Positions 1 to 7,049 of a stretch of 9,783 bases of DNA are shown in pieces. A program made the position numbers and the translations under genes. The notes under the pieces were generated by a model. The model was given only the letters and a program-made list of their open reading frames with translations, did not search any database and was not told the DNA's origin. The DNA is from Bacillota bacterium (GTDB lineage: Bacteria; Bacillota; Clostridia; Saccharofermentanales; Fastidiosipilaceae), in NCBI GenBank assembly GCA_023388205.1, contig JAEWGS010000102.1, positions 1-9,783 on the forward strand, given 5' to 3'. How positions within the stretch are numbered: position 1 is the first letter of the stretch; each line of letters starts with the position of its first letter.

Positions 1-19
1 AAGGGCTGTGAGCCTTTTT
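1..19 (+). terminator. Intrinsic terminator at the left window edge
   Basis: A seven-pair stem (one G-T pair) runs from bases 1-7 to 11-17 with a GTG loop, and the right arm continues into a run of five T (15-19). It reads as a Rho-independent terminator for a plus-strand gene ending left of the window. The left arm may be cut by the edge, so the stem could be longer than seen. Confidence 0.6.
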
Positions 20-79
20 ATTTCACTTTATCTTACAACTCGCCCCGATCCTCATGAATTGTCCCTCGATTCCCCCAAT

Positions 80-116
80 AAGCCAGCCTCCTCTCGCGAC
101 GAGTCAGCCGGCTTTT
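80..116 (+). terminator. Possible second plus-strand terminator hairpin
   Basis: AAGCC (80-84) pairs with GGCTT (110-114). Inside it, GC (86-87) pairs with GC (107-108) and CTCG (93-96) with CGAG (100-103) around a CGA loop, leaving an internal bulge. The right arm ends in TTTT and is followed by a T-rich stretch. The broken stem makes this weaker than the hairpin at 1-19. It may be a backup terminator or only a structured spacer. Confidence 0.35.
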
Positions 117-189
117 CCTATTTTCGCTTTCGTGCACTCGGATCTAATGGGACTCACCGGCGCCTTGGGCACGTGATCTCACCTTGGGG

Positions 190-246
190 CTCAGGGCACT
201 TCGGGCACTTGATAGCACTGCGGGCACTTGATAGCTCTTCAGGCAC
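190..246. repeat. Degenerate 19-bp tandem repeat in the gene-free left end
   Basis: Two adjacent 19-bp units, 209-227 and 228-246, match at 16 of 19 positions. Each starts TTGATAGC and ends in GGCAC. Shorter copies of the GGGCAC end precede them (to 208 and 199), and another GGGCAC lies at 167-172. The array sits downstream of the minus-strand nitroreductase-like gene. I see no coding function; the open frame across 8-334 has no ribosome binding site and no recognisable protein. Bases 1-271 otherwise hold only the two hairpins. Confidence 0.6.
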
Positions 247-271
247 GCAACGGATCTTCAAGAACTCAAAG

Positions 272-1369
272 CTACGGCAAATCGTAGTGCTCGCGAATAT
301 AAAGACTCACCACGTAGGTCAAATCCTTGATTGACTCAAAAGGCTCGTGCTCGTAACGGCGCTCGATCAGGCAAGCATCTAATTCCGCTTTTGTAAAAAG
401 ATTGGCCAGCATACAACCTATCGAGACACGCTCATTGCGATGCCTCAATTTGGTTGCAAAGAGTTTCGTCGGTTTCATGAAGACATGGATGCACTGCTCC
501 GTCACCCAAAAGCGCCAGGGTTGCCCATTGTATTCTGACGGCGCCATGCGCGCAGCATCCAGGAGATCATAAAAAGCGCAAGACGGCGCAGGGCTACCTG
601 GAATCAAAAGCGACTCGACACTTTTTTTGGGGGCGGGTCTGCCATCGCTCATGCGACGGTCCGGAATCCCAAAAGCAAACACTTGTTCCAGTGGCTTATT
701 GGGGAAATGAATCAACTCTTCCGTTTCTGCCTCAAGTTCAATTGAAGATTCAGATGCCGGAGCGTTCTTGCTGTTCTCTTTTTGCACCGCTCGAGCTGAA
801 GCTTCTGCTTGTTCCACCTGATCTAGACTTTGATCAGTTGAGGCTGCGGCGGCTGAGATCTCTTCTTTTTGAGTTGGTGCTTGGCCTAAGTTCGCATTGA
901 CGAGATCTTTGGGTTCGATTTTCATCTCCTCCAATTGCTTCGCTCGTTCTTTGCGTTCTGCTTCCGCTTGTTTTCGCGCTGCCTCATCTTCTTGAAGTAC
1001 ACGCTCATATTGAGGCCAAAAGGTCTGCTCAAGACCTTTGACGACCTGCCAGCACGAAGCATACCCATTCATCTGCAGCCAAAGCGAACTCAACTCGCCC
1101 AGATAGCCAATATTCTCCATGACTTGATCATTTTGTTCTGCGTAGAAGAAAAGATAATAAGGCGCATAAATCAGTGAACGATAGTAGCTCGGAAAACGCT
1201 CTTTGACCTCTCCATAGGTTAAAAAGCGGATCGTCAATTTATCGTTAGGGTGCAACAATTCAATATGATTAAGGCCACCCAAAAAAGCGCTTAGTGCTTT
1301 TTCACTCATGACCTGATCCATAAACCTGCGCTGTGAATTTCGACGCATCAACGCTTCATTTAAGCCCAT
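272..1369 (-). CDS. Nitroreductase-like protein with a long internal low-complexity insertion
   Basis: The 365-residue protein resembles the putative 'TM nitroreductase' branch of the FMN-dependent nitroreductase superfamily. Visible signs are the N-terminal RRNSQRRF (residues 9-16), where the family has an Arg-rich FMN-phosphate contact, the stretch GYLGELSSLWLQMNGYASCW (88-107), the segment AFGIPDRR (232-239) and the hallmark APSEYNGQPWRF (276-287). Residues about 126-220 form an Ala/Glu/Lys/Gln-rich insertion, probably coiled coil at first (about 120-150), which splits the fold; relatives are usually about 100 residues shorter. A GAGGAG site five to six bases upstream supports the ATG at 1369 over a later in-frame ATG at 1348. 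No signal peptide or membrane segment is evident. Substrate unknown; redox activity is inferred from the fold only. It is divergent from the dipeptidase gene. Confidence 0.8.
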   Translation of the reverse strand: MGLNEALMRRNSQRRFMDQVMSEKALSAFLGGLNHIELLHPNDKLTIRFLTYGEVKERFPSYYRSLIYAPYYLFFYAEQNDQVMENIGYLGELSSLWLQMNGYASCWQVVKGLEQTFWPQYERVLQEDEAARKQAEAERKERAKQLEEMKIEPKDLVNANLGQAPTQKEEISAAAASTDQSLDQVEQAEASARAVQKENSKNAPASESSIELEAETEELIHFPNKPLEQVFAFGIPDRRMSDGRPAPKKSVESLLIPGSPAPSCAFYDLLDAARMAPSEYNGQPWRFWVTEQCIHVFMKPTKLFATKLRHRNERVSIGCMLANLFTKAELDACLIERRYEHEPFESIKDLTYVVSLYIREHYDLP

Positions 1370-1424
1370 GTTGACTCCTCTATATATGACGGGCTAAACC
1401 CCGAGAATCTTTTACGTTCTTTCC

Positions 1425-1453
1425 ATTATAACCCCATTGCCAAGCTCAACCAC
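1425..1453 (-). promoter_or_regulatory. Promoter of the nitroreductase-like gene
   Basis: On the minus strand there is a perfect TATAAT -10 box (1430-1425). Its -35 at 17-bp spacing is weak (GTGGTT, 1453-1448). Transcription would begin near 1418, giving a leader of about 50 nt. The leader contains a small CGGG/CCCG hairpin (1390-1403) and the ribosome binding site (1374-1380). The poor -35 suggests an activator or low basal use. Confidence 0.55.
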
Positions 1454-1473
1454 TAAAAACTTTGGTCTATAAT
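1445..1473 (+). promoter_or_regulatory. Promoter of the dipeptidase gene
   Basis: A perfect TATAAT (1468-1473) lies 30 bases before the start codon. The -35 at 17-bp spacing is poor (CTCAAC, 1445-1450), and a better TTGCCA (1437-1442) lies too far away at 25 bp. Transcription would start near 1480, leaving a leader of about 24 nt. The -35 region overlaps that of the divergent promoter. Confidence 0.6.
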
Positions 1474-1491
1474 GAGCGCAAGCATATGCAC

Positions 1492-1498
1492 AAGGAGG
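1492..1498 (+). promoter_or_regulatory. Ribosome binding site that fixes the dipeptidase start
   Basis: AAGGAGG sits five bases before the ATG at 1504. An upstream in-frame TTG at 1462 lies before the predicted transcription start and has no such site, so the start at 1504 is chosen. Confidence 0.85.
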
Positions 1499-1503
1499 CT
1501 AAC

Positions 1504-2829
1504 ATGCAAAAATCACTACGTTACAAAGATGAATTCATTCAGCATTTATCTGATCTCATCGCCATCAATAGTGTCGAGGGTGAAGCCAAGCCAGGCGCAC
1601 CTTTTGGTGAGGGGCCCAAAGCAGCTTTGGATCTATTTTTGAAACTCGCTGAACAGATGGGCTTTCGTACAGAAAATATGGATGGCTACTGTGGCTATGT
1701 TGAATTCGGACCCGAGACCGAAGAAATGGTTGCCGGAGTGTGTCACCTCGACGTCGTTCCCGCTGCGGGTTGGCCTGAAGCCTTTGAAATGAAAGTCACT
1801 GAAGACAAGCTCATTGGTCGCGGCGTCATGGATGACAAAGGACCCGCGCTCACCGTGCTTTATGCCATGAAGTTGCTTAAAGATGATGGCTACGAGCCGC
1901 CCTGTCGCGTTCGGCTCATTCTCGGTTGTAACGAAGAAACGGGCATGGCCTGTATGGATTACTACTGCAAGCACGGCCTAATTCCCAAAGCGGCCTTTAC
2001 GGCAGATGCTAATTTCCCTGTCATTCACGCGGAAAAGGGACGCTATGCTTTCAAGCTCGTCTGGGATGGCAGCGACTACGAACCCGACAGCCATTTGAGT
2101 CTTCGCGCCCATGTCGGTCTCGCAGAAAACGTCATTCCGGGTGAAGCAGAGTACCAGATCGTCAACGATGAAAGTGGCGAAGTCGAAACGTATGAAGTCA
2201 TCGGTCGCATGGGCCATGCTTCCACTCCGGAGCACGCTGAAAATGCCATTGCCTTGGCGATGTGTGATGCCGAGAAGCGCCTTGCAGAAAAGAACGCGTC
2301 CCATCCTTTTGTCAGTTCCTACTGTCAACTGATTGGTATGGATTACAACGGGCAGCGCATCGGTGCGAACTTCTCTGACGAAGATTCCGGCCGCTTGACC
2401 TTGAATACAGGGATCTTGCATTTGGAAAAAGATCACGGCGAAGTTTATTGTGACGTGCGTTTCCCCGTGACGATGAAGTCCAAGGATGTCGCCCAATCCA
2501 TTCATCAAAAAGTGGCCGAGTCCGCTTTTGAAATTGAGGACTTAAGCTTTACGGAACCGCTTTATCACAAAAAAGACGAGCCTCTCGTTCAGATCCTGAA
2601 TAATATCTACTGTCGCATCAGTGGCGAAAAAGCTGAGCCCATCGCGATTGGTGGCGGAACGTATGCCAAGGAAGTGCCGAATTGCCTCGCCTTTGGTCCC
2701 GCTTTCCCCGGTGAAGAAGGCAATTGTCATCAGAAAAACGAAAGCATCCGTATCGACACAGTCTTTAAGAGCTGCGATATTTACGCCGATGCGCTCAAAG
2801 AACTCGCCGAAGCATTTAGCAAAAAGTAA
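1504..2829 (+). CDS. pepV: M20-family metallo-dipeptidase (PepV / Sapep type)
   Basis: The 441-residue cytoplasmic enzyme should hydrolyse dipeptides from the N-terminal side using two metal ions (zinc or manganese in relatives). The M20 ligands are visible: HLDVVP (His81), GRGVMDDKGP (Asp110/111), GCNEETG with the catalytic Glu144 and ligand Glu145, Asp168 in TADANFP, and the C-terminal His409 in NCHQKNES. The lid-domain histidine is probably His238 in GRMGHASTPEH. The C-terminal GGGTYAKEVPN and AFGPAFPGEEG stretches are typical of PepV/Sapep rather than of acetylornithine deacetylases or tripeptidase PepT. Length is slightly under the usual 460-470 residues. There is no signal peptide, so it probably finishes digestion of imported peptides. 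It appears monocistronic, with its own promoter and terminator. The family is certain; the exact specificity is not. Confidence 0.93.
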   Translation: MQKSLRYKDEFIQHLSDLIAINSVEGEAKPGAPFGEGPKAALDLFLKLAEQMGFRTENMDGYCGYVEFGPETEEMVAGVCHLDVVPAAGWPEAFEMKVTEDKLIGRGVMDDKGPALTVLYAMKLLKDDGYEPPCRVRLILGCNEETGMACMDYYCKHGLIPKAAFTADANFPVIHAEKGRYAFKLVWDGSDYEPDSHLSLRAHVGLAENVIPGEAEYQIVNDESGEVETYEVIGRMGHASTPEHAENAIALAMCDAEKRLAEKNASHPFVSSYCQLIGMDYNGQRIGANFSDEDSGRLTLNTGILHLEKDHGEVYCDVRFPVTMKSKDVAQSIHQKVAESAFEIEDLSFTEPLYHKKDEPLVQILNNIYCRISGEKAEPIAIGGGTYAKEVPNCLAFGPAFPGEEGNCHQKNESIRIDTVFKSCDIYADALKELAEAFSKK

Positions 2830-2850
2830 ATCCAAAACTTTAATTCGCTC

Positions 2851-2883
2851 AAAAGCCCAGCTCTATGTCGGCTGGGCTTTTTT
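2851..2883 (+). terminator. Intrinsic terminator of the dipeptidase gene
   Basis: An 11-pair stem (2851-2861 with 2871-2881) contains AGCCCAGC/GCTGGGCT, has a nine-base loop and ends in six T (2878-2883). It starts 22 bases after the stop codon. The opposite strand offers only four T after the hairpin, so it acts mainly on plus-strand transcripts. Confidence 0.9.
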
Positions 2884-2920
2884 GATGCAAGCAAATTTTG
2901 CTGCACGAGGCATCACGGGC

Positions 2921-2959
2921 AAAAAAATAGCGCCAGGTCCAAAGACCTAGCGCTTTTTT
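2921..2959. terminator. Bidirectional terminator between convergent dipeptidase and ppdK
   Basis: AGCGC (2929-2933) pairs with GCGCT (2950-2954), and AGGTC (2935-2939) with GACCT (2944-2948). There is one C-A mismatch between the two helices and a CAAA loop. The hairpin is flanked by seven A on the left (2921-2927) and six T on the right (2954-2959), so it can terminate both strands. It is the only terminator seen after ppdK and a second one for the dipeptidase. Confidence 0.88.
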
Positions 2960-2979
2960 CTAAAGCATCAAAGTGAAGC

Positions 2980-5604
2980 TTATTTCTTCTTCGCTTCAAC
3001 CACAGCCTGCGCCGCTGCCAAACGAGCGATCGGCACACGGTAAGGCGAGCAGGAAACGTAGTCCAAGCCCACGCTATCCAAGAACTTCACGGTCGTCGGA
3101 TCACCACCGTGCTCACCGCAGATACCCACATGCAGGTGCGGATTCGTCTTGCGACCATTCTCGACTGCCAACTTAATCAGCTGGCCAACACCGGCCTGAT
3201 CGAGGACCTGGAAGGGGTCTTTCTCAAAGATGCCCTTATCGAGGTATTCGGTCAAGAACTTGCCCGCGTCGTCACGGCTGAAGCCGAAGGTCATTTGCGT
3301 CAAGTCGTTGGTACCAAAGCTGAAGAACTCAGCTTCCTTGGCGATTTCGCTGGCCATCAAGCAGGCGCGAGGAATCTCCATCATCGTACCGATTTGATAC
3401 TCGATACGCTCACCCTTCTCTTCGAAGACCTTTTCGATCTCTTCGACGACGAGCTTCTTCACATAAGCAAGCTCTTTCACTTCGCCGACTAAGGGAATCA
3501 TGATCTCAGGACGCACATTGGGGACGCCATCCTTCTTCGCACGGAGCGCAGCCTGAATCACCGCGCGGCCCTGCATCTTATAGATTTCCGGATAGGTGAC
3601 GCCGAGACGCAAGCCACGGTGACCCAACATCGGGTTGACTTCTTCGAGGTCTTCGATGACCGCATGAATCTTCTCGACGCTCAGGCCCATTTCCTTAGCG
3701 AGCAATTCAATGTCAGCTTCTTCCTTCGGAACGAATTCATGGAGCGGCGGATCGAGGAAACGGATCGTCACAGAACGACCGTCCAAAATCTTGTAGAGCT
3801 CATAGAAGTCCTCTTCTTGCATCGGCAAGATCTTGGCGAGCGCCTTTTCACGCTGTTCGACGGTATTCGAAAGAATCATCTCACGCATCGCACGAATACG
3901 GGTGCCACCAAAGAACATGTGTTCCGTACGGCAAAGACCGATGCCCTCTGCACCGAATTCCACGGCCTGCTTCGCATCTGCCGGCGTATCAGCATTCGTA
4001 CGAACTTCGAGGCGCTTGATCTCATTGACCCAGCTCATGAAGGTCGCGAACTTACCCGTCAAGGCTGCCGCAGAACGCTTCACATCGCCCTCGTACACAT
4101 GGCCGGTCGAACCGTCGATCGAGAGAACGTCCTGATCACCATAGACTTTTTCACCGATGGTCAAAGTACGATTCTTTTCGTCGATCTTCACTTCGTGCGC
4201 ACCAGAGACACAGCACTTACCCATACCACGCGCCACAACAGCTGCGTGCGAGGTCATACCACCACGAGAGGTCAAAATACCTTCAGCGGAGACCATGCCC
4301 TGCAAGTCTTCCGGAGAGGTTTCCGTACGGCAGAGCAAGACTTCTTCACCAGCGTCCTTACGGGCTTTAGCTTCTTCAGCGGTAAAGCAAATCTTACCCG
4401 AAGCCGCACCTGGAGAAGCAGCGAGACCAACGGTCAAAGAAACAGCCGACTTCAAAGCCGCCGTATCAAAGGTCGGATGCAAAAGCTGATCCAAGCTCTT
4501 GGGCTCAACACGCAAAATAGCTTCTTCCTTGGTGATGAGGCCTTCGTCGACCATGTCCACCGCACAGTTGACCGCAGCGGCAGCCGTGCGCTTACCGTTA
4601 CGGGTTTGCAGCAGGTACAGTTCACCATCTTGAATCGTGAACTCCATGTCCTGCATATCACGATAATGTTTCTCAAGCTTTTCACTCGTGGCCACGAACT
4701 GCTCGTAAGCATGAGGCATGACGTCCTTGAGCGTCTCGAGCTTAGCCGGTGTACGGATACCCGCCACGACGTCTTCACCCTGAGCATTCATCAGGTATTC
4801 ACCAAAGACGCCCGGTTCACCCGTCGCAGGGTTGCGGCTGAAGGCCACACCCGTACCGGAGGTTTCGCCCATGTTACCGAAGACCATCGCCTGAACGTTA
4901 ACCGCGGTACCGAGACTTTCGGGGATGTCGTTCATCTTGCGATACAAAATCGCACGCTCGTTCTGCCAAGAACGGAAGACAGCGGCCACCGCCGTCTCAA
5001 GTTGGAGATAGGGATCCTGCGGGAATTTTTCGCCCTGAAGTTGCTCGTAGAGCGCTTTGAACTTGTCGCAGAGCTCTTTGAGGTCATCTGCCGTCAGATC
5101 CGTATCGAGCTGCACGCCACGATCTTCTTTCATCTGATCCATGATCTCGTCAAAGCGAGCACGGGGCAGATCCATTGCAACATCCGCGAACATTGTGATG
5201 AAACGACGATAGGAGTCGTAAGCCCAACGCTCATTGCCGGAGTTCTTCGCCATCGCTACAACGGAAACGTCGTTAAGACCGAGGTTCAAGATGGTATCCA
5301 TCATGCCCGGCATGGAGACCGGCGCACCAGAACGGACCGAGAACAACAAAGGATTCTGCTCATCTCCGAAAGTGCGACCCAGCTCTTTTTCCACGTCCTT
5401 CATGCGATCGCGGATTTCTTGCTTGAGTTCAGGCCAGAGTGAACCCTCAACCTGATACTTGTTACAAGCCTCAGTTGTCACCGTGAAACCAAAAGGAACA
5501 CGGATCCCAAGGCTGGTCATTTCGGAAAGGTTGGCTCCCTTGCCGCCGAGCAGCATTTTCATGTCTGCCTGACCTTCCGAGAACAGATAGACAAACTTTG
5601 TCAT
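2980..5604 (-). CDS. ppdK: Pyruvate, phosphate dikinase
   Basis: This 874-residue enzyme interconverts pyruvate + ATP + phosphate and phosphoenolpyruvate + AMP + pyrophosphate. In anaerobes it often runs toward pyruvate in pyrophosphate-linked glycolysis. Domain order is complete: ATP-grasp nucleotide-binding domain (about 1-340; GGKGANLSEM with Lys22, Arg91, Glu321, Gln333, Arg335), swivelling phosphohistidine domain (about 390-505; GGMTSHAAVVARG with His453), and PEP/pyruvate TIM barrel (about 530-874; Arg559, Arg615, Glu743, Asn766, Cys829 in GICGEHGG). These catalytic residues sit two positions before those of the well-studied Clostridium symbiosum enzyme, which has the same length. AGGAGG (5617-5612) seven bases upstream supports the ATG. 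The gene has its own promoter and terminator. No PPDK regulatory kinase gene is nearby. PEP synthase is excluded by the length and by the motif set. Confidence 0.98.
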   Translation of the reverse strand: MTKFVYLFSEGQADMKMLLGGKGANLSEMTSLGIRVPFGFTVTTEACNKYQVEGSLWPELKQEIRDRMKDVEKELGRTFGDEQNPLLFSVRSGAPVSMPGMMDTILNLGLNDVSVVAMAKNSGNERWAYDSYRRFITMFADVAMDLPRARFDEIMDQMKEDRGVQLDTDLTADDLKELCDKFKALYEQLQGEKFPQDPYLQLETAVAAVFRSWQNERAILYRKMNDIPESLGTAVNVQAMVFGNMGETSGTGVAFSRNPATGEPGVFGEYLMNAQGEDVVAGIRTPAKLETLKDVMPHAYEQFVATSEKLEKHYRDMQDMEFTIQDGELYLLQTRNGKRTAAAAVNCAVDMVDEGLITKEEAILRVEPKSLDQLLHPTFDTAALKSAVSLTVGLAASPGAASGKICFTAEEAKARKDAGEEVLLCRTETSPEDLQGMVSAEGILTSRGGMTSHAAVVARGMGKCCVSGAHEVKIDEKNRTLTIGEKVYGDQDVLSIDGSTGHVYEGDVKRSAAALTGKFATFMSWVNEIKRLEVRTNADTPADAKQAVEFGAEGIGLCRTEHMFFGGTRIRAMREMILSNTVEQREKALAKILPMQEEDFYELYKILDGRSVTIRFLDPPLHEFVPKEEADIELLAKEMGLSVEKIHAVIEDLEEVNPMLGHRGLRLGVTYPEIYKMQGRAVIQAALRAKKDGVPNVRPEIMIPLVGEVKELAYVKKLVVEEIEKVFEEKGERIEYQIGTMMEIPRACLMASEIAKEAEFFSFGTNDLTQMTFGFSRDDAGKFLTEYLDKGIFEKDPFQVLDQAGVGQLIKLAVENGRKTNPHLHVGICGEHGGDPTTVKFLDSVGLDYVSCSPYRVPIARLAAAQAVVEAKKK

Positions 5605-5697
5605 TTATCTTCCTCCTAAGTTAATAAATACTTTGTCAAACCGAGCGCTGCCCAGTCCGTCCCATAAAACCATTTCTAGTTTTACACAAACGTAAAT

Positions 5698-5728
5698 ATC
5701 ATATCACAAAGCTGCCTCATTTCTTCAA
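5698..5728 (-). promoter_or_regulatory. Promoter of ppdK with an extended -10 box
   Basis: On the minus strand, TGATATGAT (5706-5698) is an extended -10 of the TGnTATAAT type, with TTGAAG (5728-5723) 19 bp upstream as a loose -35. Transcription from about 5691 gives a leader of about 87 nt. A TTGACA (5639-5634) nearer the gene has no -10 at the right distance, because the ribosome binding site lies there. The rest of 5605-5759 shows no gene and no clear terminator for tsaC. Confidence 0.55.
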
Positions 5729-5759
5729 CAAAACTAAAAGGATTTTTCTCAGCGGGCAT

Positions 5760-7049
5760 TTAATTCAACTTTTCTGCTTCGCTTCGGATCGCTTGAGGGA
5801 TCGATCCGCCAGCGGCCGCTTTTTGAAGGCGATTTCGATAGGCGAGCGCAATCCCATCACCTTTCATATCTTGCACAAAAATCAATTTGGGCTTTTTTCG
5901 ATCCAGTTCGCGCAATGCGTGAAACAAACCCTGCGCCGCTTGATCTTCTCGCCCGTCTGCAAAAGTGATCCAATCGAGTTGCATGTCTTTGGCTTCGTAA
6001 GAAGCTCTCACTAAATGAGTTGACCAAGCCCTGCGAAAAGCGTCACTCGCATAAATGCCAACGCGAATCACATCGTGTTCTCCCAAAAGCGTTTCACCTA
6101 CAGGCTCATTTACAGGTTCATTTACAGATTCACGCAGCAAATGAACAGTTTCTTGTTCTCTTTTAAGACGCGTCAATTCGTTTTCTAAAACGAAGCACAT
6201 CTGTTCCACCAAAAGATCTGGCAAAATTCGAACGGGTGCCTCGGGCGCGTAGTGGCGGTACTTCATCCCAGGTGCCTTAGGCTGTTCACCTTCAGCTAAT
6301 GCGGGGGCAGAAGTCTCGCCTTTTTTCACCTCAGCAAAAGGCCAGCCAAATTCTGACAGACAGGCGCTCAACTGCTCTGGTGTGATCTTGCCGGGCCGCA
6401 AAATGCGAGCCGGCTGCACGGATAAATCTAGAATCGTCGATTCCAACCCCGCCTCGCAGGCACCCCCGTCGATGCAATAAGAAATTGAAGTTTCTAAGTC
6501 TTCAAAGGCATCTCGCGCACAAGTCGCAGAGGGTTTTCCTGAACGATTCGCCGACGGAGCTGCGAGCGCAAAACCCGTCAGATCGATCAGTCTGCGCGCC
6601 ATCTCATGATCTGGACAGCGAAGCGCTAGCGTATCTAAACCGGCCGTTGCAACACGAGAAACTCCAGGCTTTGCGGGCAAAATCAAAGTCAGTGGCCCCG
6701 GCCAAAATCGTCGTGTCAAAGCATGCAAAATAGGGGCCAGATCATCCTCAACCTCACAGTATTCAAACACGGCCTCCGCCTTAGCCACATGTAAAATAAG
6801 CGGATTGTCAGAGGGCCGACCTTTGGCCTCAAAAATCCGTCTCATCGCGGCATCAGAATTGGCGATCGCAGCCAAGCCATACACTGTCTCTGTGGGAAAA
6901 ACCACCAACTCTCCTCGCTGAAGCGCCTCTGCAGCCAAAAGATCCGCGCCGCTCCAAAAGGAATGTTCATCAATCCACTTGGACGATTGAGCGCCACTTA
7001 AATCCGCATTGAATTTGAGGGGCTTGTCCTCACGCGTTGCTTGTGTCAT
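5760..7049 (-). CDS. tsaC: Threonylcarbamoyl-AMP synthase (Sua5/YwlC type)
   Basis: The enzyme makes L-threonylcarbamoyladenylate from threonine, bicarbonate and ATP, the first step of t6A37 formation on tRNAs reading ANN codons. The YrdC-like domain covers about residues 35-225, with FPTETVYGLA (51-60), KGRPSDNPL (76-84) and APSANRSGKPS (164-174). It is followed by the linker PGMKYRHYAP (260-269) that closes the active site in Sua5 proteins, and then a Rossmann-like Sua5 domain (about 272-429), so this is the two-domain type. At 429 residues it is longer than typical YwlC (about 350), partly from spacers near 240-256 and 296-325. The ATG at 7049 is chosen over those at 7079 and 7094 because a GAGGGGG site (7065-7059) precedes it. 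That start overlaps the end of prfA by 20 nt, indicating one operon with coupled translation. Confidence 0.93.
   Translation of the reverse strand: MTQATREDKPLKFNADLSGAQSSKWIDEHSFWSGADLLAAEALQRGELVVFPTETVYGLAAIANSDAAMRRIFEAKGRPSDNPLILHVAKAEAVFEYCEVEDDLAPILHALTRRFWPGPLTLILPAKPGVSRVATAGLDTLALRCPDHEMARRLIDLTGFALAAPSANRSGKPSATCARDAFEDLETSISYCIDGGACEAGLESTILDLSVQPARILRPGKITPEQLSACLSEFGWPFAEVKKGETSAPALAEGEQPKAPGMKYRHYAPEAPVRILPDLLVEQMCFVLENELTRLKREQETVHLLRESVNEPVNEPVGETLLGEHDVIRVGIYASDAFRRAWSTHLVRASYEAKDMQLDWITFADGREDQAAQGLFHALRELDRKKPKLIFVQDMKGDGIALAYRNRLQKAAAGGSIPQAIRSEAEKLN
6099..6134 (-). repeat. In-frame 12-bp repeat inside tsaC
   Basis: Three consecutive 12-bp units, at 6099, 6111 and 6123, share TACAG.TTCA or a close variant; the third diverges at its end. 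They encode the stretch NEPVNEPV (about residues 310-317) in a spacer of the Sua5 domain. The period is four codons, so copy-number change would keep the frame. Confidence 0.7.

Noticed and set aside
272..287. Hairpin CTACG/CGTAG at the stop codon of the nitroreductase-like gene, as a terminator
   Set aside because: The stem has five pairs and no T run follows on the minus strand, so termination there is not supported.
8..334. A 108-codon plus-strand frame in the left end
   Set aside because: It runs through a hairpin and the tandem repeat and into the 3' end of the nitroreductase-like gene. It lacks a ribosome binding site and family resemblance.
1978..2508. A 176-codon minus-strand frame opposite the dipeptidase gene
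   Set aside because: It is the antisense of a conserved enzyme, with no ribosome binding site or recognisable protein features.
3619..5442. A 607-codon open frame on the plus strand opposite ppdK
   Set aside because: It lies wholly within the well-supported dikinase gene. The His/Arg/Thr-rich translation resembles no family I know and looks like an antisense shadow produced by the codon bias of ppdK.
5634..5639. TTGACA near ppdK as a -35 box
   Set aside because: The matching -10 position falls on the ribosome binding site and has no TATAAT-like sequence. The extended -10 at 5706-5698 fits better.
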